DNA of 38,809 nucleotides from Oscillospiraceae bacterium (GTDB lineage Bacteria; Bacillota; Clostridia; UBA1212; UBA1255). Below are positions 16,658-23,047 of this stretch, piece after piece; the first letter of the stretch is position 1, and each line of letters opens with the position of its first letter. A program made the position numbers and the translations under genes. Below the pieces are notes generated by a model. That model was not told where the DNA came from and did no database searches. It saw only the letters and a program-made list of their open reading frames with translations. The stretch lies in assembly GCA_015069185.1 (NCBI GenBank), contig SVJB01000018.1:1-38809 (forward strand). Reading direction: 5' to 3'.

Positions 16658-17070
16658 ATAGGAGCCCTTTTAGAGGCGCCTGAGGTGCCGCCTTTGAACA
16701 GTTTTATCTGACCACTTTCTCTGCGCCAGCACTTAGGCAACATACCATTTGTAGTGAATTCAGGGCAGGATGCAAGAGATGAGCGTATACTGCTTCCATA
16801 TCCTGTAAATGCAATCAAAGCAAGAATCTGACTGAATCTATTATCATAAAGATTATAGTCACAAAATTTCCCGTCAAAGCCTTCTTCGACAACCCAATAG
16901 CAGTCATTAAGCGACAAACCTTTAGAAACTTTTATAATATTAATAGGACGATTAAGATTAAGGCCACATTTACTAAGAAAATTGTGTACATAGGCACGAT
17001 TCCTCGGAATAGTTCTATGTTTTAACCACTTAGCAAGACCATCCTTATGAGAAAGGCACCTCCGCCCCAC
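16621..17070 (-). pseudogene. HipA-like kinase fragment, truncated at both ends
   Basis: The 149-codon frame carries an internal piece of a HipA/CtkA-like protein as found in Firmicutes: KWLKHRTIPRNRAYV, then GLSLNDCYWVV with FDGKF, then ALIAFTGYGSS, FTTNGMLPKCWRR and KLFKGGTSGAS. Intact relatives continue for some 200 more residues with the kinase core. Here similarity stops after GTSGAS, and the last 18 codons run into the rnz terminator. The frame opens from a GTG directly against the hpf terminator with no normal N-terminus. It is therefore a remnant squeezed between two terminators and has no catalytic residues. The family assignment is from recalled motifs. Confidence 0.6.
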
Positions 17071-17114
17071 AAATAAAGCGTGCTTCGTGAATTTTCACAA
17101 GGCACGCTTTATTT
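17071..17114 (-). terminator. terminator of hpf (bidirectional-looking)
   Basis: AAATAAAGCGTGC (17071-17083) and its exact complement (17102-17114) enclose a smaller hairpin (GTGA-ATTT-TCAC). It lies 49 bases after the hpf stop on the minus strand. Confidence 0.65.
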
Positions 17115-17162
17115 TATTAAATTATCTTATTACTTGACAGCAAAGCCGCTTTCTCGCACATT

Positions 17163-17708
17163 TTACAGTGGCTCAATCATACCATAATCGCCATCATCAC
17201 GTCTGTAAACAGTAGACACTTTATCTGTTTCCTTATTAAGGAAAGTATAAAATGAGTGTCCCAACATGTTCATTTCCATTATCGCTTCCTGAACAGTGAT
17301 AGGCTTCATCTTATAAGATTTGATTCTGACAACAGAATAAATGTCAGGTTCTTCTTCCAGATCATCAATTTGAGGAAGTGATGCTGAGAAATCGGGAGTC
17401 GCATACTTGCTGCGTGCAAGTTTTGTTTTACATTTTGCAATTTGACGCTCTAAAACATCTGTTGCTTTGTCAAGCGCTGCCACAGCGCTGATCTTGTCTG
17501 TTGTCTCAGCTCGTAGTTCATAACCAAGATACTGAGCAGTTAACTCAACTTTGAATCCCAGCTTGCGATCGCAAATCTTAATGTAGATAACTGTTTCTTC
17601 GCCCTCTTGTGCAAAATAACGGCGGAAACGCTGAGTGACCTTCTTTTCCATGGTCGCCAAATCTTTTTCAGCTATTCTGGATTCTTTGGTGTTAAACTTA
17701 ACCAACAT
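17163..17708 (-). CDS. hpf: Ribosome hibernation-promoting factor, long form
   Basis: This 181-residue protein is the long HPF type that pairs 70S ribosomes into inactive 100S dimers in slow growth. The N-terminal S30AE/YfiA domain spans about 1-100. A short acidic linker (DDLEEEPD) follows. The C-terminal dimerisation domain is about 125-181 (IKSYKMKPITVQEAIMEMN, GHSFYTFLN, VVYRR-like VSTVYRRDDGDYGMIEP). AGGAGG precedes the ATG. It is transcribed alone from a strong promoter. Length and order match the usual family. Confidence 0.93.
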   Translation of the reverse strand: MLVKFNTKESRIAEKDLATMEKKVTQRFRRYFAQEGEETVIYIKICDRKLGFKVELTAQYLGYELRAETTDKISAVAALDKATDVLERQIAKCKTKLARSKYATPDFSASLPQIDDLEEEPDIYSVVRIKSYKMKPITVQEAIMEMNMLGHSFYTFLNKETDKVSTVYRRDDGDYGMIEPL

Positions 17709-17740
17709 AACAAATACCTCCTTTTTTTCATCTTGTATAC

Positions 17741-17769
17741 AGTATACAGGAAAAGTGGCTTTTTCGCAA
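17741..17769 (-). promoter_or_regulatory. hpf promoter
   Basis: On the minus strand: TTGCGA (17769-17764), 17-bp spacer, TATACT (17746-17741). The -10 lies in a small palindrome, GTATAC-A-GTATAC. Confidence 0.65.
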
Positions 17770-17789
17770 TAAAAAAATCAATATTAACA

Positions 17790-17818
17790 TTGACAATAAA
17801 TTAGTCACCATATATTAT
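17790..17818 (+). promoter_or_regulatory. promoter of the 17857 gene
   Basis: TTGACA (17790-17795), 17-bp spacer, TATTAT (17813-17818); start codon at 17857. Confidence 0.65.
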
Positions 17819-17856
17819 ATTTTGCATAGTAATACGTCTTTATACAGGAGATATAT

Positions 17857-18705
17857 ATGAAAAAAGCTTATATAATCATGAAAAGATACTGGTGGCTCAA
17901 GGCTATAATTATAATTGTTACGATTGCGACTTTAGTTGGCAATATATATAGTTATAGGCATTTTAATAGAGAAGATTTGAAGGTTGTTGAATCTACTATT
18001 ACAGACATAACATTAGAAGACGATGAAATAGAATTTCAATACGTATCTTTTTACATAGGAGAAGAAAAGTTCTATTGTAATGTCAATGCTCATAACGTCT
18101 CAGAGCAATTAAAGGGGCAGTATAAGGACAAGACATTAACGGTTTATTATACTGACCGCCTGGAACTATCTATCTTTGGCTTTTTGACGTTAGGCGACAC
18201 AAAAGTAGTAGCAATAGAGTGCGAAGGTAATACAATTATTTCCGTAGAGGAAACTAATAGCAGTAATACTTTCAGACTTATTATAGGTGCAGCGATATCA
18301 GCAGCATCCTTTGCCATTTGGCTTATTGTAATAATTGGCTCTATGAAGGATAGACGCAAACGAAAGAATATTGCTGGAGTCCGATTAGTAGAAGTGGGTG
18401 AAAATGGAGCATACGTTGTGACAAAAGTCCTGGACCCAAAATTATATACTAAAATTCAAAATGAAATGACTGTGATGAAGAAATCAAAGTCTACGCCCAA
18501 GGCGGATAAGCTGCCGGGAGTTATGTTTACATATAAAAACGGAGATTACGAGATTCAGACATTCTGTAGCAAGACAACATATAGATACACAGATAGCGGA
18601 CTTACGGAACAATCCGAGAATACTGATTACGATGAGACTCGTTTCGCGTGGATGATAGAAAAATTCTCATACATGCCTGAATGGTACGGAACTATTCAGA
18701 ATTAG
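17857..18705 (+). CDS. Two-helix membrane protein of unknown function
   Basis: This 282-residue protein has a membrane helix at about 15-32, an extracytoplasmic stretch of about 100 residues with a small beta domain (STITDITLEDDEIEFQYVSF, then KTLTVYYTDR), and a second helix at about 139-163. A basic stop-transfer sequence (KDRRKRKN) leads to a cytosolic C-terminal domain of about 115 residues. The middle loosely recalls DUF3592-type proteins, but I would not assign it. AGGAG precedes the start. Its end overlaps the convergent AraC gene by four bases. Confidence 0.65.
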   Translation: MKKAYIIMKRYWWLKAIIIIVTIATLVGNIYSYRHFNREDLKVVESTITDITLEDDEIEFQYVSFYIGEEKFYCNVNAHNVSEQLKGQYKDKTLTVYYTDRLELSIFGFLTLGDTKVVAIECEGNTIISVEETNSSNTFRLIIGAAISAASFAIWLIVIIGSMKDRRKRKNIAGVRLVEVGENGAYVVTKVLDPKLYTKIQNEMTVMKKSKSTPKADKLPGVMFTYKNGDYEIQTFCSKTTYRYTDSGLTEQSENTDYDETRFAWMIEKFSYMPEWYGTIQN

Positions 18706-19490
18706 GGATTCTTGTCTGTCTTAGGTGCCGTCCCTATGAAGCGCTTATACTGCCTGTAGAAAGTAGAATAATTATTAAAAGCACACATTTCTGCAGCCTT
18801 TGTAGGGGTGACACCTGTGCGTATCAATTCCTGACAGTAAAGAATTTTCTTATTATTAACATATTGCATCGCGCTGATACCCAGGTATTTGTTAAAGGCA
18901 TGCACAATCCATGATGGACTGACGAAGAACTGACTACTCAGTATATCTATAGACAGTTTCTCACAAATATGTTCATCAATATATTCCATAATATTCTTGA
19001 ATACTGGGTGAAAAGGCTCGGGCTTTTTTACTGATTCGTGTTTATAGTATTTAAGTTCGGTCAGTATCATATGCAGAGCATTTTTGGTGAAAATTGTAAA
19101 ATCTTCATTGCTGTAAATTTTATGCAGATGTATCATGCTTTGGAAAATATTGTAAATATAGCTGTCTTTGTGTATTTGATAGATATCTTTAAGCTGCGCC
19201 GCTTCATCTCGCAGATTGCCTTCTAACGCCTCCGGGGGAAAATGTATTACAATACGTTCGTACTGGGCAGCTGAGCGTAGCTTCAGATAATGGTAAGTAG
19301 CTGGCTTGATAAGTAGCATATCGTGACGCTTTAAGTGATATGTAAAGCTGCCTATAATATAGTCTGCATCCCCCTGCATGAAGTAAAGAAGCTCATATTC
19401 GTTGTGAATATGCTTATAAAAAGCCCTTGCATCCGGTGAAGGATGATTTTCATACCTGAATTTTAGATTATTGCTACTGTTACTCTTCAT
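18702..19490 (-). CDS. AraC family transcriptional regulator
   Basis: This 262-residue protein has an N-terminal cupin-type sensing domain (about 20-120; HIHNEYELLYFMQGDADYIIG, then LLIKPATYHYLK). The C-terminal double helix-turn-helix covers about 165-260 (LSIDILSSQFFVSPSWIVHAF, then CAFNNYSTFYRQYKRFIGTAP). Members usually bind a sugar and activate a neighbouring catabolic operon. Here the upstream side holds only gene fragments (19506-19619), so its original target may be lost. No typical ribosome site is obvious, and the start is tentative. Confidence 0.85.
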   Translation of the reverse strand: MKSNSSNNLKFRYENHPSPDARAFYKHIHNEYELLYFMQGDADYIIGSFTYHLKRHDMLLIKPATYHYLKLRSAAQYERIVIHFPPEALEGNLRDEAAQLKDIYQIHKDSYIYNIFQSMIHLHKIYSNEDFTIFTKNALHMILTELKYYKHESVKKPEPFHPVFKNIMEYIDEHICEKLSIDILSSQFFVSPSWIVHAFNKYLGISAMQYVNNKKILYCQELIRTGVTPTKAAEMCAFNNYSTFYRQYKRFIGTAPKTDKNP

Positions 19491-19505
19491 GCTTCTCTAT
19501 AAACC

Positions 19506-19619
19506 TTATAAACCATTTCCAGCCGTGGCGAGACAGAAAGTGTGGCATTTCCAGCTTGAAATATCCAACATGGCCATTACCAAGGCAGTCTTACCAAGTC
19601 GGGAATGCCCCGCGATTAT
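19506..19619 (-). pseudogene. Fragment of an alpha/beta-hydrolase (esterase) gene
   Basis: A 37-codon open stretch between stops reads IIAGHSRLGKTALVMAMLD near its start. GHSRLGKTAL is the nucleophile-elbow motif (Gly-x-Ser-x-x-Gly) of acetylxylan-esterase-like and glucuronoyl-esterase-like hydrolases. Beyond about residue 20 similarity fades. No ribosome site or start is present. It looks like the relic of a carbohydrate esterase once near the AraC gene. The rest of 19491-19700 shows nothing else. Confidence 0.45.
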
Positions 19620-19704
19620 CTAACTCTGTATACAATGTGGACATATGACTTACCTCATATATAATATTTGTGTGTATAATAAACTGTAAAGAAGTAAAAA
19701 GCAA

Positions 19705-19747
19705 GGGCTGGTAGAAATAGGGAATAGGTTTTCCAAATAATGTAAAA
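19705..19747 (+). repeat. Tail-of-ATPase and 18-bp repeat, left copies fused
   Basis: GGGCTGGTAGAAAT (19705-19718) equals the end of the ATPase gene (21224-21237, covering its last codons and stop). TTTCCAAATAATGTAAAA (19730-19747) equals 21470-21487. At the right the two blocks are 232 bp apart, here only 11 bp. This suggests that a second ATPase copy was deleted down to its tail, or that a duplication and deletion occurred. Confidence 0.5.
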
Positions 19748-19773
19748 TACATAACAAACATTGCTATGAAACA

Positions 19774-19825
19774 TTATTCGGCCGAAAAACGCAGGTAAAT
19801 TACATTTATTCGGTCGTAAAACGCA
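19774..19825 (+). promoter_or_regulatory. Two 20-bp direct repeats upstream of the ATPase
   Basis: TTATTCGGCCGAAAAACGCA (19774-19793) and TTATTCGGTCGTAAAACGCA (19806-19825) differ at two positions and start 32 bp apart, about three helix turns. The spacing fits a pair of protein-binding sites ahead of the gene at 19896. No strong promoter was found alongside. Confidence 0.45.
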
Positions 19826-19895
19826 ATTTATAATGGACTTTCCGGTTTCAATATGATAAACTAAGTCAAAAGTGTTTTGGAAAAGGATAATATGT

Positions 19896-21233
19896 ATGGA
19901 ACGAAAAACGTTAAATAAATTACTGAAATGGAAAGAAAAAAAGAATAGGAAGCCTTTGCTGTTGACAGGAGTTCGTCAGTGCGGGAAAACATATATTATA
20001 AAAGAATTTGGCAGAAATGAATTCGATGATACTGCATACTTCAATTTCGATGGAAATAACGGTTTGCAGTCCATCTTTAATTATGATTTCGATGTTGAAC
20101 GTATTCTTGATGAACTTTCTAACATAGTTTATGGGAAGAAGATTATTCCGGGCAAGACATTGGTTGTTTTTGATGAAATTCAGGACTGTCCTCGTGCGAT
20201 ACAATCATTAAAATATTTCTGTGAAAATATGCCGGAGCTACATGTAATAGCAGCAGGTTCTCTGTTGGGTGTAGCGCTACGAAAAGAAGGTATTTCATTC
20301 CCGGTAGGGAAAGTAGACCGTATTGAAATGTATCCAATGAGTTTTGAAGAATTTGTAATTGCAGATGGCGGAGCCAAATATATCGAAGGGGTGAGCAAAC
20401 TTGCGTTTGATAGAGAAATTCCGGAAATATATACCATACCGTTACAAAAATATTTGCGAAACTACTATATTGTCGGTGGTATGCCGGAAGCAGTGCAAAC
20501 ATGGATAGACACCCATGACTACAAAGAAGTTGAAGAAGTCCAAGATAGAATTCTTAAGGATTATGCAGATGATTTTGGCAAACATACCACACTGGATACT
20601 GCAAATAAAGTTCGATTGATATGGGATGCAATTCCTTCGCAGATAGCAAGAGACAATAATAAATTCATTTTCTCGCATGTAAAACAAGGCGCACGGGCAA
20701 AAGATTTGGAGGATGCGTTGGAATGGCTTGTTAATGCAGGAATTGCGTATAAATTAAATCTGGTAGCAAATCCGGAATTACCGTTGTCAGGAATGGCAGA
20801 TAATACGTATTTCAAAGTATATATGTCGGATGTAGGATTGCTTCGCAGAAAATCAAATGTAAATTACAGAACAGTTTTAGAGGGTGACACGTCTTATATT
20901 CATTTCAAAGGCGCTTTAACAGAAAATTATGTTATGACGCAATTAAAGTGTATGGGTGTTGAAAGCTATTTTTGGAGAACAAAATCTGATGCGGAGATGG
21001 ATTTTATAACAGATTATGAAGGAGTTCTCATACCGATAGAAGTAAAGTCCGCAGAAAATACAAAAGCTAAAAGTTTACACTTATTCTGCAATCGTTATAA
21101 TCCGAAGATGGCAATCAAGACGACAATGAAAAATGTAGGAGATAATACAGATAGCAATACACATGTGTGGAGTGTTCCACTATATATTATTTTCAGGTTA
21201 AAAGAATATGTAGCGCATGAAATGGGCTGGTAG
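19896..21233 (+). CDS. AAA ATPase with DUF4143 domain
   Basis: From the ATG at 19896 the product is 445 residues. The N-terminal AAA_14 ATPase has Walker A GVRQCGKT at about 26-33 and Walker B LVVFDEIQ at about 90-97, then a sensor segment AAGSLLG. The C-terminal DUF4143 domain (about 195-400) ends in a nuclease-like TENYVMTQL, then FWRTKSDAEMDFI, then IPIEVKSA. This E-V-K pattern resembles a restriction-like fold. These proteins are common, mobile and of unsettled function. AAAAGG before the ATG is preferred over a GTG at 19872. Fragments of other genes flank it on both sides, consistent with insertion. Confidence 0.85.
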   Translation: MERKTLNKLLKWKEKKNRKPLLLTGVRQCGKTYIIKEFGRNEFDDTAYFNFDGNNGLQSIFNYDFDVERILDELSNIVYGKKIIPGKTLVVFDEIQDCPRAIQSLKYFCENMPELHVIAAGSLLGVALRKEGISFPVGKVDRIEMYPMSFEEFVIADGGAKYIEGVSKLAFDREIPEIYTIPLQKYLRNYYIVGGMPEAVQTWIDTHDYKEVEEVQDRILKDYADDFGKHTTLDTANKVRLIWDAIPSQIARDNNKFIFSHVKQGARAKDLEDALEWLVNAGIAYKLNLVANPELPLSGMADNTYFKVYMSDVGLLRRKSNVNYRTVLEGDTSYIHFKGALTENYVMTQLKCMGVESYFWRTKSDAEMDFITDYEGVLIPIEVKSAENTKAKSLHLFCNRYNPKMAIKTTMKNVGDNTDSNTHVWSVPLYIIFRLKEYVAHEMGW

Positions 21234-21268
21234 AAATTAAACTATCGTATTATATAGATTACAAAATA

Positions 21269-21493
21269 ATAACGGAATACTGCAAGAAGGCTTTTGCAAG
21301 AGCATCCGGCATAGGCGGATAAATAGTTGACTGGCATCGTTTTAGTCAAAATGGTGAAAATATAGATGATATTATTCGTTATAAGGATTATATAACACAT
21401 ACACATCTTGCACGTAGCACAGTAGACAGATATATTCCGTCGGATACTGATGTTGATAACACAAAACCATTTCCAAATAATGTAAAAATATAA
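21269..21493 (+). pseudogene. Sugar-phosphate isomerase/epimerase fragment
   Basis: In one frame, two pieces of a TIM-barrel isomerase are joined: YCKKAFARASGIG (resembling the helix before the glycine strand), then a stop at 21320, then VDWHRFSQNGEN and YITHTHLAR. The latter match the metal-binding Asp/His strands of xylose-isomerase-like epimerases. The large centre of such a protein (100 or more residues) is missing. It has no start site. It is a relic of a sugar gene related to those at 29858 and 30706. Confidence 0.45.
21470..21487 (+). repeat. 18-bp direct repeat, right copy
   Basis: TTTCCAAATAATGTAAAA is identical to 19730-19747. It falls in the last codons of the isomerase fragment. 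Confidence 0.5.
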
Positions 21494-21530
21494 GCGTCAA
21501 AAAAATATTTATGTTAATAACAAAAGAATA

Positions 21531-21558
21531 TTGACTCTGATCAATCCTGTTATATACT
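21531..21558 (+). promoter_or_regulatory. promoter of the type I toxin mRNA
   Basis: TTGACT (21531-21536), 16-bp spacer, TATACT (21553-21558). The transcript would start near 21565 with GTGTGGAG and carry a leader of about 184 nt before the peptide start at 21749. The leader includes a hairpin, ACAGAAATATTTCTGT, and a block ACGGTTGCCC (21647-21656). Confidence 0.6.
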
Positions 21559-21748
21559 GAACCAGTGTGGAGGCTAGCCAGTTTGCAGCCACTAATACAG
21601 AAATATTTCTGTGTTATTTATAGTTACATGGCTTCACGGTAAAAAGACGGTTGCCCGATGATAGTCTCGCCTTATGGCGCAGAAAGGAGGGCCGTAAGTA
21701 AACGCGCCCGGCGCAGATATGTTATTTGGCTCGGGAGGTGATTTACTG

Positions 21749-21847
21749 ATGTTTATTTCAGAACTAACATTGCTATGTAACATTATTCTTATTATCATTG
21801 AGATAATCAAGCTTGTATTACATATTATTGATAGAAAAAAGAAATAA
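21749..21847 (+). CDS. Small hydrophobic peptide, putative type I (holin-like) toxin
   Basis: The 32-residue product begins MFISELTLLCN, has a membrane-spanning middle (about 8-27, mostly Ile and Leu with a Glu and a Lys), and ends in DRKKK. This size and charge pattern fits the holin-like type I toxins of Firmicutes that damage the membrane when overproduced. CGGGAGGTGA lies six bases before the ATG. Its 3' end is overlapped by an opposing RNA gene, and the mRNA has a long structured leader, both usual for type I toxin-antitoxin loci. It is too short for many gene finders. The function is inferred. Confidence 0.6.
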   Translation: MFISELTLLCNIILIIIEIIKLVLHIIDRKKK

Positions 21848-21935
21848 GCCGTCTGCCACCAACAGACGGCTTAGGTTGTGAGATTCGTCTCACGACTTAA
21901 CAATAATCTGTGGGCGACCGTTTTTGGTCTCCACA
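21840..21935 (-). ncRNA. Antisense antitoxin RNA of the type I locus
   Basis: A promoter at 21968-21941 (minus strand) would start an RNA near 21935 beginning GTGTGGAGACC. It contains a GTGAGA-CGAA-TCTCAC hairpin and ends at the AAGCCGTCTG/CAGACGGCTT hairpin, followed by ATTTCTTTTTT. It overlaps the last toxin codons and all of the toxin mRNA tail, so base-pairing is certain if both are made. Ends are estimates. Confidence 0.6.
21846..21872. terminator. shared terminator hairpin of toxin and antisense RNAs
   Basis: AAGCCGTCTG (21846-21855) with CAGACGGCTT (21863-21872). T-rich sequence follows on the minus strand (antisense RNA). On the plus strand there is no T run, so the toxin mRNA may read through to the CTCCACACTTTTATTAT segment near 21929-21945. 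Confidence 0.65.
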
Positions 21936-21940
21936 CTTTT

Positions 21941-21968
21941 ATTATATGCAATAACAGACACGAGTCAA
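21941..21968 (-). promoter_or_regulatory. promoter of the antisense RNA
   Basis: On the minus strand: TTGACT (21968-21963), 16-bp spacer, TATAAT (21946-21941). It is closer to consensus than the toxin promoter, as expected for an antidote RNA. Confidence 0.65.
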
Positions 21969-22014
21969 GACAAAAGTATACAAAATTTTTTAACATCGAT
22001 AGCAAAAAATATTA

Positions 22015-22043
22015 TTGACATATTTATTAACAGAGTGTATACT
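22015..22043 (+). promoter_or_regulatory. promoter of the GH36/NPCBM operon
   Basis: TTGACA (22015-22020), 17-bp spacer, TATACT (22038-22043). Transcription would start about 22050, just before the first LacI-type operator. Confidence 0.75.
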
Positions 22044-22055
22044 GTTTTTATAAAA

Positions 22056-22071
22056 ATGTTACCGATAACAT
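22056..22071. promoter_or_regulatory. LacI-family operator O1
   Basis: ATGTTACCGATAACAT is a near-palindrome with the central CG typical of LacI/GalR operators. It lies at about +6 of the promoter at 22015. The regulator encoded at 28261 is the likely binder. Confidence 0.75.
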
Positions 22072-22109
22072 TAAATGTGTTTGCGAACGGAAATATGATT
22101 TAACACAAA

Positions 22110-22125
22110 ATGTTATCGGTAACAT
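22110..22125. promoter_or_regulatory. LacI-family operator O2
   Basis: ATGTTATCGGTAACAT matches O1 read from the other strand exactly. Centres are 54 bp apart, about five helix turns, suited to looping or double blocking by a dimer or tetramer. It sits just upstream of the ribosome site of the first gene. Confidence 0.75.
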
Positions 22126-22143
22126 ACAAAACAAGGAGGGTTT

Positions 22144-23022
22144 ATGGAATATTTATTGCTTTGTTTATCCGTCATAATGCTTACACTGTATAATCTATTC
22201 TCGGATATATTTAGCAGACGAATTATACAAACACAATCCGACTTCTTTACATTTAATACAGGCATGTCAGCAGTAGCATCTGTTGTATTTCTTGTTTTAG
22301 CTTTGATAGAGGGAAGCTGCTCCTTATATACATTAATAGTAGGTCTTGTTTTTGCGGTTGTTACTTTAGCAGCACAATTTGCTACCATTCAAGCAATGCG
22401 ATACGGCTCTATGGCCAATACCGCCATGTTTAATTCCTGCGGTATGTTAATACCTACAATTGCCGGATTTATATTTTGGCGTGAGAAGGCGTCGTGGATT
22501 CAAATTATAGGTGTTGTTATTATAATTGTAAGCTTTGTGATAGGTGCAGATCTAAAAACAAGAGAAAAAATGAAAATTAAATGGTTTGGGTATGCGTTAT
22601 TACTATTTGTATGTGCCGGCTTGACAGGCGTTATTCAAAAAGTGCATCAGACATCAGAATATAAGAATGAACGATTCTCACTTCTGTTTGTAGCCTTCAT
22701 TGTTATGGGAATCACTTCGCTGATTATGATGTTTATTAACCGCAGAAAAGATAATGCGGCAGGAACAAAGGCGGCCCGGTTAACACCAAAATACATAATC
22801 TTATTTTTGTTAACAGGAGTGTGTATGAGTTTCGTACATCCGGCAAACTTATATCTATCCGGAGTATTGCCGGGAGTATGTTTCTTCCCGATTATTAATG
22901 GCAGTCCGATTATTTTATGCGGAGTCCTATCCGTATTTATAATGAAGGAAAAGATTAGTCATACGCAGTTTATTTCATTTGTGATAGGTACAGTAGGTAT
23001 TATAGTTCTTAGTTTGGGATAA
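22144..23022 (+). CDS. DMT/EamA superfamily transporter
   Basis: This 292-residue protein has about ten membrane helices in two similar halves, as in EamA-type transporters. The first half ends with GAD at about 136-138, and the second half ends with a helix ending IIVLSLG. Family members move small metabolites, and some (RhaT and GRP relatives) take up sugars. As first gene of a LacI-controlled galactoside operon with no other transporter, sugar movement is plausible but unproven. AAGGAGGG precedes the start. The next gene follows 25 bases later. Confidence 0.8.
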   Translation: MEYLLLCLSVIMLTLYNLFSDIFSRRIIQTQSDFFTFNTGMSAVASVVFLVLALIEGSCSLYTLIVGLVFAVVTLAAQFATIQAMRYGSMANTAMFNSCGMLIPTIAGFIFWREKASWIQIIGVVIIIVSFVIGADLKTREKMKIKWFGYALLLFVCAGLTGVIQKVHQTSEYKNERFSLLFVAFIVMGITSLIMMFINRRKDNAAGTKAARLTPKYIILFLLTGVCMSFVHPANLYLSGVLPGVCFFPIINGSPIILCGVLSVFIMKEKISHTQFISFVIGTVGIIVLSLG

Positions 23023-23047
23023 CATATATTATAGGAGGAAAGGAAAA

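Noticed and set aside
18702-19490. AraC protein as regulator of the 17857 membrane gene
   Set aside because: The genes converge and share no promoter region, so position gives no support.
21565-21748. Structured leader read as a riboswitch
   Set aside because: Its features are better explained as type I toxin mRNA structure with end pairing; no known riboswitch core was seen.
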